From Euleptes europaea (taxonomy: Eukaryota; Chordata; Lepidosauria; Squamata; Sphaerodactylidae): a DNA stretch of 64,000 nucleotides. Shown here one piece after another: positions 52,832 to 63,589 of the stretch; the stretch's first letter is position 1; each line of letters begins with the position of its first letter. The DNA lies in NCBI RefSeq assembly GCF_029931775.1, contig NC_079322.1:77933326-77997325 (forward strand), read 5' to 3'. Under the pieces are notes generated by a model that was not told the origin of the DNA, searched no databases, and saw only the letters and a list, made by a program, of their open reading frames with translations. The translations under genes were made by a program, and so were the position numbers.

Positions 52832-55800
52832 GTGAGTGGCCGCAGGACATCCTGCCGGCGGGCTTGTTCAGTGCAGGCTGCCAAGGTTGCTCACAGAGCT
52901 TGGGGAGGTGCAGAAAAGAGCAACCACAATGGTCAGGGGCCTAAGAGCAACTGCCCTATGAGGAGCGGTTAAAATGCTTAGGGCTGTCTAGCTTGGAAAG
53001 AAGGCGGTTAAGGGGAGGCATGATAGAGTTCTGTAAAATTATACATGGTATGGAGAGAGTGGACAGGGAGAAGCTTTTCTCCCTCTCTCATAATATGGGG
53101 TCATCTGCTGAAGCTGGAGGGTGAGAGATTCAAAACTGATAAAAGATTTCTTTACACAACGCATAGTTAAATTGTGGAACTCCCTGCCCCAGGATGTGGT
53201 GATGGCTGCCAACTTGGAAGCCTTGAGAGGAGGGGACATGTTCATGGAGAAGTGGGCTATTCATGGCTACCAGTAAAAATGGATACTAGTCATAATGCAT
53301 ACCTATTCTCTCCAGGACCAGAGGAGCATGCCTAATACATTGGGTGGTGAACACAGGCAGGACAATGCTGCTGCAGTTGTCTTGTTTGTGAGCAACCTTG
53401 GCCAGCGTGGTGTAGGGGTTAAGAGCAGTGGACTCTAATCTGGAGAACTGGATTTGATTCCCCACTCCTTCACATGAGCGGCAGACTTTAATCTGGTGAA
53501 ATGGATTTGATTCCCCACTTCTCCACATGAAGCCTGCTGGGTGACCCTGGGCTAGTCACAGTTCTCTCAGAACTCCGTCAGTCTCACCTAACTCACAAGG
53601 TGTCTGTTGTGGGGAGAGGAAGGCAAGGAGATTGTAAACTGGTTTGGTTCTCCTTAAAAGGTAGCGAAAATTGGCATATAAAAACCAGCTCTTCTTCTTC
53701 GTCGTCTTCCTTGGTGGTCTCCTGTCCAAGTATTAACCAGGGCCGACCCTGCTTAGCTTCTGAGATTTGTCAAGATCAAGCTAACCTGAGCCACACGGTC
53801 CTCATTAGATGATGACCAAATGGTTGAGATTATACTAAGACCTATAATAGGGCCTGGGTTCACATGGGTACAGAGTTGGCGTCTGGGGGTGGGGACAGGG
53901 TCTGCTCTCTGGGTTTGTGCCTCCATCAGATAACCAATAGTTGCTGGTAAGAAGCTATTTGGGTTGAGGGAGCTATTTTTGCAGAAGCCCCCACCCCCAT
54001 ATTTGTGGGAGATGGAGTGCAACACTGAGAGCCAGCGTGGTGTAGTGGTTAAGAGCGGTGGTTTGGAGCAGTGGACTCTGATCTGGAGAACCGGGTTGGA
54101 TTCCCCACTCCTCCACATGAGCGGCGGACGCTAATCTGGTGAACTGGATTTGTTTCCCCACTCCTACACACGAAACCAGCTGGGTGACCTTGGGCTAGTC
54201 ACAGCTCTCTTAGAACTCTCTCAGCTCCACCTACCTTACAGGGTGTCTGTTGTGGGGAAGGGAAGGGAAGGTGATTGTAAGCCGGTTTGAGTCTTCCCTA
54301 CGTGGTGGAGAAAGTCAGCATATAAAAACCAACTCTTCCTCTTCTACATCATCTGGAATGAGGTGCAAGCTTGTGCCAGCTGTCCACAGCTCGCTCCAAC
54401 TTATATACAGGGGAAACATCTGGCTCTCCTGCCTTCTAAGGTCTCTCAGAGTGTCTCTCTTCTCGGGATGTGCTGTTGTTCACTAATGGGAAAATGCGGG
54501 CTGTGAATAATGGTAAATTAGTTGGATTGCTCAAAGCTTCAGACGTCTCTTGCCAAGGGGGTCGTGAACCACAGATCAGCCATTTCCTTACACAACCACC
54601 CCTTCGCAAGAGTGTTGCAATGAATATTTGTGAGACGACGGCTAGTTGGTATCATTGCAGAAGCTCCTGAAGAAGAAGGGAGCCGTCTCTCGCTCTCGCG
54701 AGGTGGTGTGGAAGACTGGATACTTTTAATAATCTAAGAAGAGCCCTGTGGGTTCAGACCCGTGAGGATCTATCTAGTCCAGCATCCTGTCTCACACAGT
54801 GGCCAACCAGTTAGTATGGAGGGTCAACCACAGGGCACAGAGGCCGAGGCTCTTCCCCTGGGAAGAGCCCGGCTGATCTCATGTCTGATTTTCCTGCCAG
54901 GATCCCACCACCGGAAATCTTCAGCAACTGACCTTCACCATGCAAGAGACCACCTGCCCCAACTCAGAAAACGTTGTCACTGAGCAATGTGAATTCAAGC
55001 CCGATGGGGTAAGGAACAGCCGGGGATCCAGGAATGGGCTTTCCGTGTGCTTTTTCCACTACGGACTTCTTCAAATTGGTGCAGGGGCTCAAACCCCACC
55101 CCCACCCCCCGAGAACCAAACCTTCGCTCCTAGAAGCCATCTCTCCTAGAAGGACTGGGGCTGATTTCCTCTCTTGGTACTAAGGGAACAGCACTCAGCT
55201 CAAGGCCATAGAAATTAATAGCTTTATGACAGCTTCACACATTCAAAGGTTTACCTGCAGTTGCCAACTCTGGCTTGGGAAATCACTGGAGGTTTGGGAG
55301 AGGGTTTGGGGAGGAGAGGGCATAATGCCCGAGAGTCCACCCTCCAAAGCTGCCATTTCCTCCAATGGTACTGGTCTATGTCATCTGGAGATCAGTTGTA
55401 ATAGCAGGAGATCTCCAATCCCAACCTAGAGGTTGGAAACCCAGTTTGAGAACCACTGGAGTAGACTTTTTCCCTGTGCGGACTGTCTGCTTCCTTGCTC
55501 CCCAGAGAAGGCTGGTATTTGATAACCATGTTCAAGTACTTTAAGGGCTGTCATAAAGAGGAGGGTGCCGAGTTGTTTTCTGTTGCTCAAGAAGGTCAGA
55601 CCAGAACCAATGGGTTGAAATTAAATCAAAAGAGTTTCCGTCTTGACATTAGGAAGAACTTTCTATCAGTTAGAGTGGTTCCTCAGTGGAACAGGCTTCC
55701 TCGGGAGGTGGTAAGCTCTCCTTCCCTGGAGGTTTTAAAGAAGAGGTTAGATGGCCATCTGTCAGCAATGCTGATTCTGTGACCTTAGGCAGATGATGAG

Positions 55801-57849
55801 AAAGAGGGCACCTTGGCCATCTTCTGGGCATGAAGAAGGGGTCACTGGGGGTGTGGGGGGGAGGTAGTTGTGAATTTCCTGCATTGTGCAGGGGGATGGA
55901 CTGGATGGCCCTGGTGGTCCCTTCCAACGCTATGATTCTATGATTTCTGGAGACCTAACACATTTTCCTTCCTTTGCAGTTGATAAAAGGTTGCACTGGA
56001 TACTTCTCCACTGAGCCGGGAAATCCCAAGATCCTTGTCAGCTGTGAAAATGCGGTTCAAAAGGTGGGTCGTCCCCTCCGTTGATATTGAGAGCTGTGGG
56101 GGACAATTTCCCCTTCCTAGGAGCCACCCTCTGAGGGTTGTTGCGTCTCTTACATCGATAGGACGCCCCAGAAGGAGGCTGCTGGTAGGCCCCTTTACCA
56201 TTGTCAGGGATGCTCTAGGCTGATCCTCCATTGAGCAGGGGGTCGGACTAGATGGCCTCTCTGGCCCCTTCCAGCTCTATGATTCTATGAGAGTGGTCCC
56301 TGTGGAGCTGGTATAAAGTACCCCAAAGGTCAAGAAAAAAGGAAACATTCACGGCCAAAAGTTATGCAATTAAAGTTGAACAATTAAAAGGTTATGTCAG
56401 TGCACAATTACAAGTTAAAATGTATATAACACATATACGGCCCTACAAAAAGCCTACCAAATAAATAAACTCATATAACACAATTAGACAAAGAATCATA
56501 CAATCAAACTCAGACCATATACGTTTCAGCCATACTGCCTTCTTCAGTGGTCTATATGTGTTATAAAGATTTTAACTTGTAATAAATGTATATAGACATT
56601 GTGCACTGACACATTTTAATTGTATAACTTCTAATTGTATAACTTTTGGCGTTGAATGATCCTTTCTTTTTTCTTGACCTTTTGGGTACTTAATTCTGTT
56701 TTTTAGAGTTGTCCCCCCCCCTTTTTATTTTGGTACAGCTAGTATAGAGTTGCCAACTCTGGCTTGGGAAATGGCTGGAGATTTGGGGGCCAAGACGGAG
56801 AAGATGGAGTCTGAGGAGGGAGACCAGCCAGGATGTGATGCCACAGAATCCATCCTGTGAAGCTGCCCTTTTCCCCATGGGAACTGGTCTCTGTAGATTG
56901 GACATCAATTGTAATTCCAGGGTAGGGTTGCCAGCCTCCAGGTAATAGCTGGAGATCTGCTATTACAACTGATCTCTGGCAAATAGAGATCAGTTCTCCT
57001 GGAGAAAATGGCCGCTTTGGCAATTGGACTCTATGGCATTGAGGTCCCTCCCCTCCCTTCTATGGCACTGAGGTCCCTCCCTTCCAAACCAGAGCCAGTG
57101 TGGTATAGTGGTTAAAAGCAGTGGTTTGGAGTGGCGGAGTCTGATCTGGAGAACTGGGTTTGATTCCCCACTCCTCCACATGAGCGGTGGAGGCTGATCT
57201 GGTGAACTGGATTTGTGTCATAGAATCATAGAGTTGGAAGGGACCACCAGGGTCATCTAGTCCAACCCCCTGCACAGTGCCGGAAATTCACAACTACCTC
57301 ACCCCAAGTGACCCATACTCCATGCCCAGAAGATGGCCAAGGTGTCCTCCCTCGCATCATCTGCCTAAGGTCCCTGCGCCTAAGTGTCCCCTCTCCTACA
57401 CATGAAGCCAGCTGGGTGACCTTGGGCTAGTCACAGCTCTCTCAGCCTCACCTACCTCACAGGGTGTCTGTTGTGGGGAGGCAGAGGGAAGGTGATTGTA
57501 AGCCGGTTTGATTCTCCCTTAAGTGGCTGAGAAAGTTGGCATATAAAAACCAACTCTTCTTCTTCTTCCCCCCAGCCCCAAATCCAGGGAGTTAATAATG
57601 ACTAAAAGGCTTAAAGACTGCATTACTCACACAATTCCCACAGACACAGAACGGTCACTAGCCCTTTACCCACTCACAATTCAGGGAAGCAAGGATACAG
57701 CAGCTGGAGCTGAGCCAGACTACTGACAAGTGACTATTCGTGTTCGTTTCTGTCCCCAGCCTGTCCGAGTCACCCGATTCAGAGGACTTGGATTGCTCCT
57801 GAGAGGCCTTGGAAGAGGATTTGGCCGCTTATGGGGCTCCAATCAGTAG
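52655..57849 (+). CDS. CATH: Cathelicidin gene D, a B/C chimera with an intact reading frame
   Basis: A 152-residue cathelicidin precursor if exons 52655-52831, 54901-55008, 55980-56063 and 57760-57849 are joined. All junctions are phase 0 with GT-AG signals. Exon 1 (MANCWATLLLMVGVAIAIP and LSYDQALASAVKTYNQ) is B-type and sits behind a B-type promoter. Exons 2-4 are C-type: exon 2 differs from C at 2 of 108 bases, exon 3 at 9 of 84, exon 4 more. Cysteines C78, C89, C100 and C117 are intact. The exon 4 peptide (29 residues) starts PVRVTRFRGLGLLLRG and ends RLWGSNQ, net charge about +6. No B-type exon 2-4 and no C-type exon 1 lie in this locus. Splicing across the 2.07-kb first intron is inferred, not shown. 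Confidence 0.85.
52880..53400 (+). mobile_element. CR1/L2-like LINE 3' half
   Basis: Encodes LLNSRRRLRGGMIEFCKI-like ORF2 C-terminal sequence around 52960-53240, then the 3' UTR. Confidence 0.7.
53400..53700 (+). mobile_element. tRNA-derived SINE, shared with the C arm
   Basis: Box A and B present. Its 3' portion matches 48565-48720 in inverse orientation, so it predates the duplication. Confidence 0.75.
53530..54730 (+). repeat. Inverted-duplication arm, D side, distal part
   Basis: Complement of 47895-48720, lengthened by the SINE at 54027-54350. Confidence 0.8.
54027..54350 (+). mobile_element. tRNA-derived SINE, D-arm specific
   Basis: Complete copy starting GAGCCAGCGTGGTGTAGTGG. It splits the unclassified unit and is missing from the other two copies of that unit. 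Confidence 0.8.
54901..55008 (+). CDS. CATH: Cathelicidin D exon 2 (C-type)
   Basis: 108 nt, acceptor CTGCCAG, donor GTAAGG. One residue differs from C (Asn for Thr in TTGNL). Confidence 0.95.
55009..55979 (+). other. Cathelicidin D intron 2
   Basis: A MITE shared with C (55258-55442) and a CR1 insertion (55490-55950) not present in C. Confidence 0.7.
55490..55950 (+). mobile_element. CR1 LINE 3' half, D-arm specific
   Basis: Encodes [20 protein letters not shown] and ends in the TATGATTCTATGATT terminus. The empty site in C is near 44895. Confidence 0.85.
55980..56063 (+). CDS. CATH: Cathelicidin D exon 3 (C-type)
   Basis: 84 nt. Differs from C at four residues, including Lys for Ala after GNP and Lys for Glu at the end. 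Confidence 0.95.
56310..56710. repeat. Foldback element, D-arm counterpart
   Basis: Complement of 43900-44360. Arms AGGTCAAGAAAAAAGGAAAC near 56328 and CTTTCTTTTTTCTTGACCTT near 56663. Confidence 0.75.
57095..57570 (+). mobile_element. SINE split by a minus-strand CR1 end
   Basis: SINE sequence runs 57095-57216 and 57395-57570. The CR1 fragment starts ATAGAATCATAGAGTTGGAA. Confidence 0.8.
57760..57849 (+). CDS. CATH: Cathelicidin D exon 4 (mature peptide)
   Basis: Acceptor GTCCCCAG, 29 codons and TAG. Eight residue replacements and one inserted residue against C exon 4, with only two silent codon changes. Confidence 0.94.
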   Translation, partial: PVRVTRFRGLGLLLRGLGRGFGRLWGSNQ

Positions 57850-57961
57850 CTGCGAAACGAGTCCAGCGATCGAGAAGGAAAGCAAAACCCTTGGATGTTG
57901 GAAGTGAAGGGCTTTGTGCTGTCTCTTAGCCTCAGACTTCTTAGCCTTGGAGAGCCAGAGT

Positions 57962-57972
57962 GATAGATAGAT

Positions 57973-58067
<95 letters not shown>
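57962..58067 (+). repeat. (GATA)n microsatellite in the predicted D 3' UTR
   Basis: About 25 GATA units between the stop (57849) and the polyadenylation signal (58444). The C arm has only two to three units. Confidence 0.92.
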
Positions 58068-58443
58068 GAGGATCCTGTGCCTCACTTCTTTTCTACTTCT
58101 GCAATCCCTCTGATGGGCTATTCAGTTGCGATTTATATTCTTCAATAAGATCTTCTCTTGTTATGCCATTGATTTCACACTTTCCTGTCTGTTCTCATGA
58201 CTATCATTTAATCTATCTACGGTCTGGTAAAGATAAGGCTGTTACTCTATCCATAAATAATAAACGGCTGCTTTGAAGAAACGCGGAAAGTTATAAGCAA
58301 GTTACGGCTAAAAGCTCATTTGCATATCAGCACTCTTTTTCCGGTGGAACTGGAACAGGCTATTCCCTGCATCTCCATCCACCCCAGTTTAGCAAGCTAG
58401 TTTAAATTGCTGCCTCTATCCTGTCTAGACTGGCGTTCCTTTT

Positions 58444-58449
58444 AATAAA
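58444..58449 (+). promoter_or_regulatory. Polyadenylation signal of cathelicidin D
   Basis: AATAAA 595 nt after the stop, inside a segment conserved with C. Confidence 0.6.
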
Positions 58450-60480
58450 GAATTTATATTCGTTTACTCAGATAAAGAGACTCAGCGTGAGTTTTATTTC
58501 CTCAGCATAAGGTTGCCAACTCCAAGTTGGGAAACTCCTGGAGATTTGGGGGTGGGGCCTGGATATGGCAGAATTTGGGAAGGGGATAGAGATCAGCAGG
58601 GATGTGATGCCATACAGTCCGGCCTCCTACGCAGCCATTTTCTCCAGGGGAACTGATCTCTGTCGTCTGGCGATCAGCTGTAAGACTGGGAGATCTCCAG
58701 GCCCCACCTGGAGGTTGGCAAGTCTACCTCAGCAGCACACACACACAAACACCAGGCAGTTCCACTGAGCCATGTGCCTTGAGCAATCTGCAACTTCCAT
58801 CACTGGAAGAATTCACTTCGTATAATTTGCTTTTGTTGAGGTAACCGCTGCCTCTTGTGTTCAATTGCATTGGCAAGAGAACACTACCCACAAAAAGCGA
58901 TTCTAACATTTGGTCACAAGCGTGCTTTCAATACCTTTGCCTTGACCACCAGGTAGAGTTGCCAACCTCCAGGTGGGCCTGGAGATCTCCTGCAGACTAC
59001 AGAGACTGATTCCCCTGGAGAAAATGGCTGCTTTGGAGAATGGGCTCTGTGGCATTATACCCTGCTGAGGTCCCTCCTCTCCCCATACCCTGCCCTCCCC
59101 AAGCACTGGCTGCTGGGGAAACCAAGGGCTGATCTCTGCCCTCCAGAAACACCCTCAAGCTTGGGTTGGGTGATCATGAAAAACAAGGTCCTCATAAGCT
59201 GGTTTGAAAGTTGGGAAAGAGTCCGCATGTGTTAGTGGAGTACTGAATCGAGAATGCTTTGACACCCCCAAATCGCTCTGAAATAACGAAGAAGTATTCT
59301 TAAGAAGCAAAACAAATTAGCAAACCAGGCCCTGCCTTCTTGCTGCTTCCTTTGCAACTGAGGTTGCCAGCCTCTGGGTGGGGCCTGGAGATGTCCCAGA
59401 ATTACCACTGATCTCCAGACTACAGAGGTCAAGCCCCCTGAGAAAATGGCAGCTGTGGAGGGTGGACTCTATGGTGTTATACCCTACCAAGGTCCTTCCT
59501 CTCCTCAAGTCCCACCTTTCCCAGGCTCCACCCCAAAATCTCCAGGAATTTTCCAAGCTGGAGTTGGTAACCCTATGGCAATGGCGGAGCTCCTTTTCCA
59601 GAATCTATTTTAGACGGTTATAGCGAGACTCAAAACAGCTGCTAAATGCAAAAATGCCTGCGGTGGTCGGTTGCAGCAACCATCAACAGGGGTCTAATGG
59701 CAACTGGAAGACTGATTCCACGTTACACTGGGATAAAATCTTATGAGTCTCTCATGTGCCAATGAAGGTTGCCAAACTCCATGTGGGGCCAGGGGATCTC
59801 CTGGAATTATAACTGATATCCAGATGACAGAGATCGGTTCCCCTGGAGAAAATGGCTGCTTTGGAGGGTGGCCTCTGTGGCATTGTACCCCGCTGAAGTA
59901 GTACCCTAGAAGCTAAAATGACTAAACTGAGGCTATCGTATTTTGGTCACGTCATGAGACGACAAGAGTCACTGGAAAAGACAGTCATGCTAGGAAAAGT
60001 TGAGGGCAGCAGGAAAAGAGGAAGACCCAACAAGAGATGGATTGACTCAATAAAGGAAGCCACAGCCTTCAGTTTGCAAGATCTGAGCAAGGCTGTCAAA
60101 GATAGGACATTTTGGAGGACTTTCATTCATAGGGTCGCCATGAGTCGGAAGCGACTTGACGGCACTTACACACACGAAGTAGGGCAGATTCACTTAGTCA
60201 GGTCTAGCAAACGGAACCTGAATTCCACGGCTGTTATCTCCATCAGCACTGCTGTTATCTCCATCATCTTGTATTTTCTTCTGGCACGACAGCGTCATAA
60301 GACCATTCTCCATCTCACATTAAACTGCTTTCTCACATTAGACTGCCATGTTAGTCTGCAGTAGAAGAGCTAGATCCAAGTCCAGGAGTAACTTAGAGAG
60401 CAACAAGATACCCTCCAAAATCTTGTTGGTCTCTAAGGTACTGCTGGACTCGTATCTAGCTTTGCCAATATTTAAAGGAC
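58450..60480. other. DNA downstream of gene D
   Basis: MITEs at 58508-58725 (shared with C), 58953-59105, 59360-59575 and 59764-59898; Bov-B tail (59905-60175); unassigned 60180-60340; dispersed repeat (60345-60475). Confidence 0.65.
59905..60175 (+). mobile_element. Bov-B (RTE) LINE 3' end
   Basis: Encodes LRLSYFGHVMRRQESLEKTV and ends in GAGTCGGAAGCGACTTGACG. It truncates a MITE at its left edge. Confidence 0.85.
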
Positions 60481-60494
60481 TTTACCTGACCTTT

Positions 60495-61790
60495 AAGAGC
60501 CCTGTGGCGCAGAGTGGTAAGCTGCAATTCTGCAGCCAAAAGCTCTGCTCACGACCTGAGTTCGATCCTGACCGGAGTCGGTTTCAGGTAGCCGGCTCAA
60601 GGTTGACTCAGCCTTCCATCCTTCCGAGGTCAGTCAAATGAGCACCCAGCTTGCTTGGGGTAAAGCAGGGGTGGGGAACCTCAGGCCTGGGGGCCGTATG
60701 CGGCCCCCGAGGACATTTTTTGTGGCCCTCGGGAGCTCTGGGAACCCTGTTGCGGAGGCGGGGCGCAGGGCAGCCCTCCCCGAGGGTGTTCCTGGGGCCA
60801 CGGCTTACAGCGCCCTTGTAGCGCCCTTTGGACCTCCTCTCACCGACTGTCAGTTGTTGGTCGGCGAGAGGGGAGGGGGAGGGACGCTTCCCCCAAGGCT
60901 GCCCCCTACAGCTGTGGCGTGCAGGAACGCTGCGGCACATTGTAAGCCCCTCTCGCTGCCTGTCGACTGTTGAGCAGTGGGGCGGGGGGGAGAGGCCGGC
61001 GTTTCCCGGTGGCAGAGCATGCATGCGGGAGCCGATTGGGCTTGGTTTTTTTTTTTATGGACTCTGGGGGAGGAGGGCATGGAGACTGGGGCCCGGTTGC
61101 TTGGGGCTCCATGCGCCGCTGTGTGTGTGTGTGGGGGGGGAGGTGGGGAGGCTGGGGCCCGGTCGCGCAGGCCAGCATGCGCGGGTGTGTGTGGGACGCT
61201 TTTCTCTCTTCCTCTTTTTCTGTCACTCTTTCTCCTTTCTCTCCCTCTCTTTCTCCCTCTTTTTCTGTCTCTTTCTTTGTCTCCCTCAGTCCTTTTCTTT
61301 CTTTCTCCCCCGCTCTCCATTTCTTTCTCCCTTTCTCTCTCTTCCTCCCTCCCTTTTCCTCTTTCTCTGTTTTCCTTCCTCCCTTGCCAATCGACTGTGG
61401 GCTGCGCCCCCCTGGTGCCTCATTTGCTCGTGCCCACCGCTGGCTGCCCTCCCACCTTGGAGGGGGGAACGGGGGCGCCCTGCAGGCCTTCTCTGTGTGG
61501 CCTCTCCTGGGGTTGCCAACCTCCAGGTGGTGGCTGGAGACCTAGCAACCCTGGCCTCTCCCCCCCCCCACCGGGAAATCTACACCTGGTATGGCCCCCG
61601 AAAGATGTTATAAATGTGCGAATGGCCCTTGGCAGGAAAAAGGTTCCCCACCCCTGGGGTAAAGGGAAGACGACTGGGGAAGGCACTGGCAAACCACCCC
61701 ATAAACATAGTCTGCCTAGGAAATGTCGGGATGTGATGTCACCCCATGGGTCAGGAATGGCCCGGTGCTTGCACAGGGGCTACCTTCACC
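60495..61790 (+). mobile_element. tRNA-derived SINE split by an hAT element
   Basis: SINE parts 60495-60665 and 61655-61790. It lies within duplicated sequence and is absent from the C arm, so it postdates the duplication. Confidence 0.8.
60666..61654 (-). mobile_element. hAT-type element, about 990 bp, with perfect target duplication
   Basis: Ends CAGGGGTGGGGAACC and GGTTCCCCACCCCTG; GGGTAAAG on both sides. The interior has a long pyrimidine tract (61200-61390). Long open frames inside are low-complexity. No transposase was recognised. Confidence 0.85.
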
Positions 61791-61849
61791 TACCTGACCT
61801 TTAAATGACTTCCTGGTCTGAATTGACCCTGGGGAGCTGCTATTTGCCC

Positions 61850-62180
61850 TGTGGGAGAAACTTAACAGGTATCGATGGAATGCATGTGAGCTGCAGGTGG
61901 GTCCCGTGAGTCCAAAGTCTTCATACACAAAGGAGGCTTGCAACTGCCTCTCTGCATGAGTCACTGATCTGGCTTTACCTCTTTCCAATCAGCCTCTTCT
62001 GGGGGCAGCTAATTCAGCTACCACGTCTCTGCTGATTGGATCATGCTCAATGCAGACACCGCGGAAAGATGCGCTGTTAAAAGATTGGAAAGGCGAGCCT
62101 CTACTGACACCTTGAGGCAGCACCCAATAAAGGATCCTTTTAAAGTTACCCATGTAAGAAAAATGACAAACGTTAAGAAA
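61850..62180. other. Unassigned DNA
   Basis: Beyond the end of the inverted duplicate I see no gene and no repeat I can name; a dispersed-repeat piece follows at 62185-62290. Confidence 0.5.
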
Positions 62181-62329
62181 ACTCCAGAGAGGAAGCCGTG
62201 TTACTCTGTCGTAGCAAAATAAAAAAAAAAGAAGTCCACTGGCACCTTAAAGACCAACATTATAATCTTAGGCGGAGCTACTCCTGTCTACTTCTAGTGA
62301 ATTCCGTGGACTTAAGAGTGGAGTAACTC

Positions 62330-63115
62330 TGCGTTGAGATACGCCGATGACACTACATTATTGGCAGAAAATAATGAAGATTTGAAACGACTACTGCTGA
62401 AAGTTAAAAGAGAAAGTGCCAAGCATGACTGCAGCTGAACATCAAGAAAACAAAAGTAATGACTACAGGAGAATTACACAACTTTAAGGTTGACAATGAG
62501 GAAATTGAAATTGTTCAAGACTTTCTATTCATTGGCTCCACCATCAACCAAAAGGGAGACTGCAGCCAAGAAATCAGAAGGAGATTGAGACTGGGAAGGG
62601 CAGCCATGAAGAAGCTAGAAAAGATTTTGAAGTATAAGGATATGTCACTGGCCACCAAGACTAGATTAATTCATGCCATCGTATTCCCTATTACTATGTA
62701 TGGGTGTGAAAGCTGGACAATGAAGAAAGCTGATAGGAAGAAAATAGATTCCTTTGAAATGTGTTGGAGGAGAGTGTTACGAATTCTGTGGACGGCCCCA
62801 AAAAACAAACCAGTGGGTTCTAGATCAAATCAAGCCTGAACTGACACTAGAAGCTAAAATGACTAAACTGAGGCTGTCGTATTTTGGTCACGTCATGAGA
62901 TGACAAGAGTCACTGGAAAAGTCAGTCATGCTAGGAAACGTTGAGGGTAGCAGGAAAAGAGGAAGACCCAACAAGAGATGGATTGACTCAATCAAGGAAG
63001 CCACGGCCCTCAGTTTGCAAGATCTGAGCAAGGCTGTCAAAGACAGGACATTTTGGAGGACTTTCATTCATAGGGTCGCCATGAGTCGGAAGCGACTTGA
63101 CGGCACTTAACACAC
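62330..63115 (+). mobile_element. Bov-B (RTE) LINE, RT C-terminal part and 3' end
   Basis: Starts at the RT active-site YADD (TACGCCGATGAC at 62341-62352). Continues through FLFIGSTINQKGDCSQEI and YGCESWTMKKADRKK. Ends in the family 3' terminus. 5'-truncated, with frame damage. Confidence 0.88.
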
Positions 63116-63149
63116 AACACACACAACTCTGCGTAGGATGGCGCTGTAA

Positions 63150-63560
63150 CACCATTCATTTTTATTATTTATCACTTATACCCCACTGTTTTCCCCAGTG
63201 GGGATCCAAAGTGGCTGACGTCATTCTCCTTTCCTCCATCGTATCATCACAATAGCCCTGTGAGGCAGGTTAGGCTGAGAGAGTGTGATTGGCCCAAGGT
63301 CATCTAGCAAAAGCAGGGATTTGAACCAGGATCTCCCAGATCCCCATCTGACACTCTAACCCAGAATGTTGAATTCAATTGTTACGAAGGCCAGATATGA
63401 CATAAATGTCACTTGGCTGGGCCAGCCATGCCTCGCCAGCCCAGACTGAGGGGGGGGGGGCTGCCTTGGCTGCCTCACAGGCCGGATACAAACTCTCAAG
63501 GGGCCGGATCTGGCCCACATGTTTGACACCCCTGCTCTAACCCCTATACCACACTGGCTC
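63150..63560 (-). mobile_element. tRNA-derived SINE, second type, split by an hAT element
   Basis: SINE parts 63150-63361 and 63535-63560, with box B complement GGATTTGAACC. Confidence 0.7.
63362..63534. mobile_element. hAT-type element, 173 bp
   Basis: The right end is TTTGACACCCCTG; the left end (CAGAATGTTG) is decayed. CTCTAACC flanks both sides. Confidence 0.7.
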
Positions 63561-63589
63561 TCAAATTTGAAACAGCACTGTGTGTTTGT

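Larger units (their letters stand above)
51837..52844 (+). repeat. Duplicated promoter and exon 1 block, D copy
   Basis: Counterpart of 33530-34536; see that entry for the uneven divergence. Confidence 0.9.
52832..54900 (+). other. Cathelicidin D intron 1, holding the duplication junctions
   Basis: B-type similarity ends at about 52844. LINE (52880-53400), SINE (53400-53700), 5S-derived scrap (53700-53800), unclassified unit (53815-54730) split by a SINE (54027-54350). The deletion junction at about 54727-54737 leads into C-type intron 1. Confidence 0.75.
56064..57759 (+). other. Cathelicidin D intron 3
   Basis: Shared CR1 scrap, shared foldback (56310-56710), MITEs (56742-56925 and 56927-57060), a SINE (57095-57570) interrupted by a CR1 3' end (57217-57375), and unique DNA matching C (57585-57759). 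Confidence 0.65.
54735..61845 (+). repeat. Inverted-duplication arm, D side, proximal part
   Basis: Complement of 40460-45672. Landmarks: exons 2-4, polyadenylation site, TATCTAGCTTTGCCAATATT near 60455, and AATTGACCCTGGGGAGCTGC near 61823. It is about 1.9 kb longer owing to later insertions. Confidence 0.85.

Noticed and set aside
52832-54900. Hidden B-type exon 2 for gene D, or a C-type exon 1
   Set aside because: I searched both strands for the KETVC and EQC pattern and for a signal-peptide exon and found neither; only repeats and the duplication junction are present.
57843-58085. Repetitive ORF of Ile-Tyr-Leu-Ser units
   Set aside because: Translation of the GATA microsatellite on the opposite strand.
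60828-61804. Long ORFs of 261-275 codons
   Set aside because: They lie in an hAT element with a pyrimidine tract; the translation is low-complexity Ser/Leu/Phe and shows no transposase motif.
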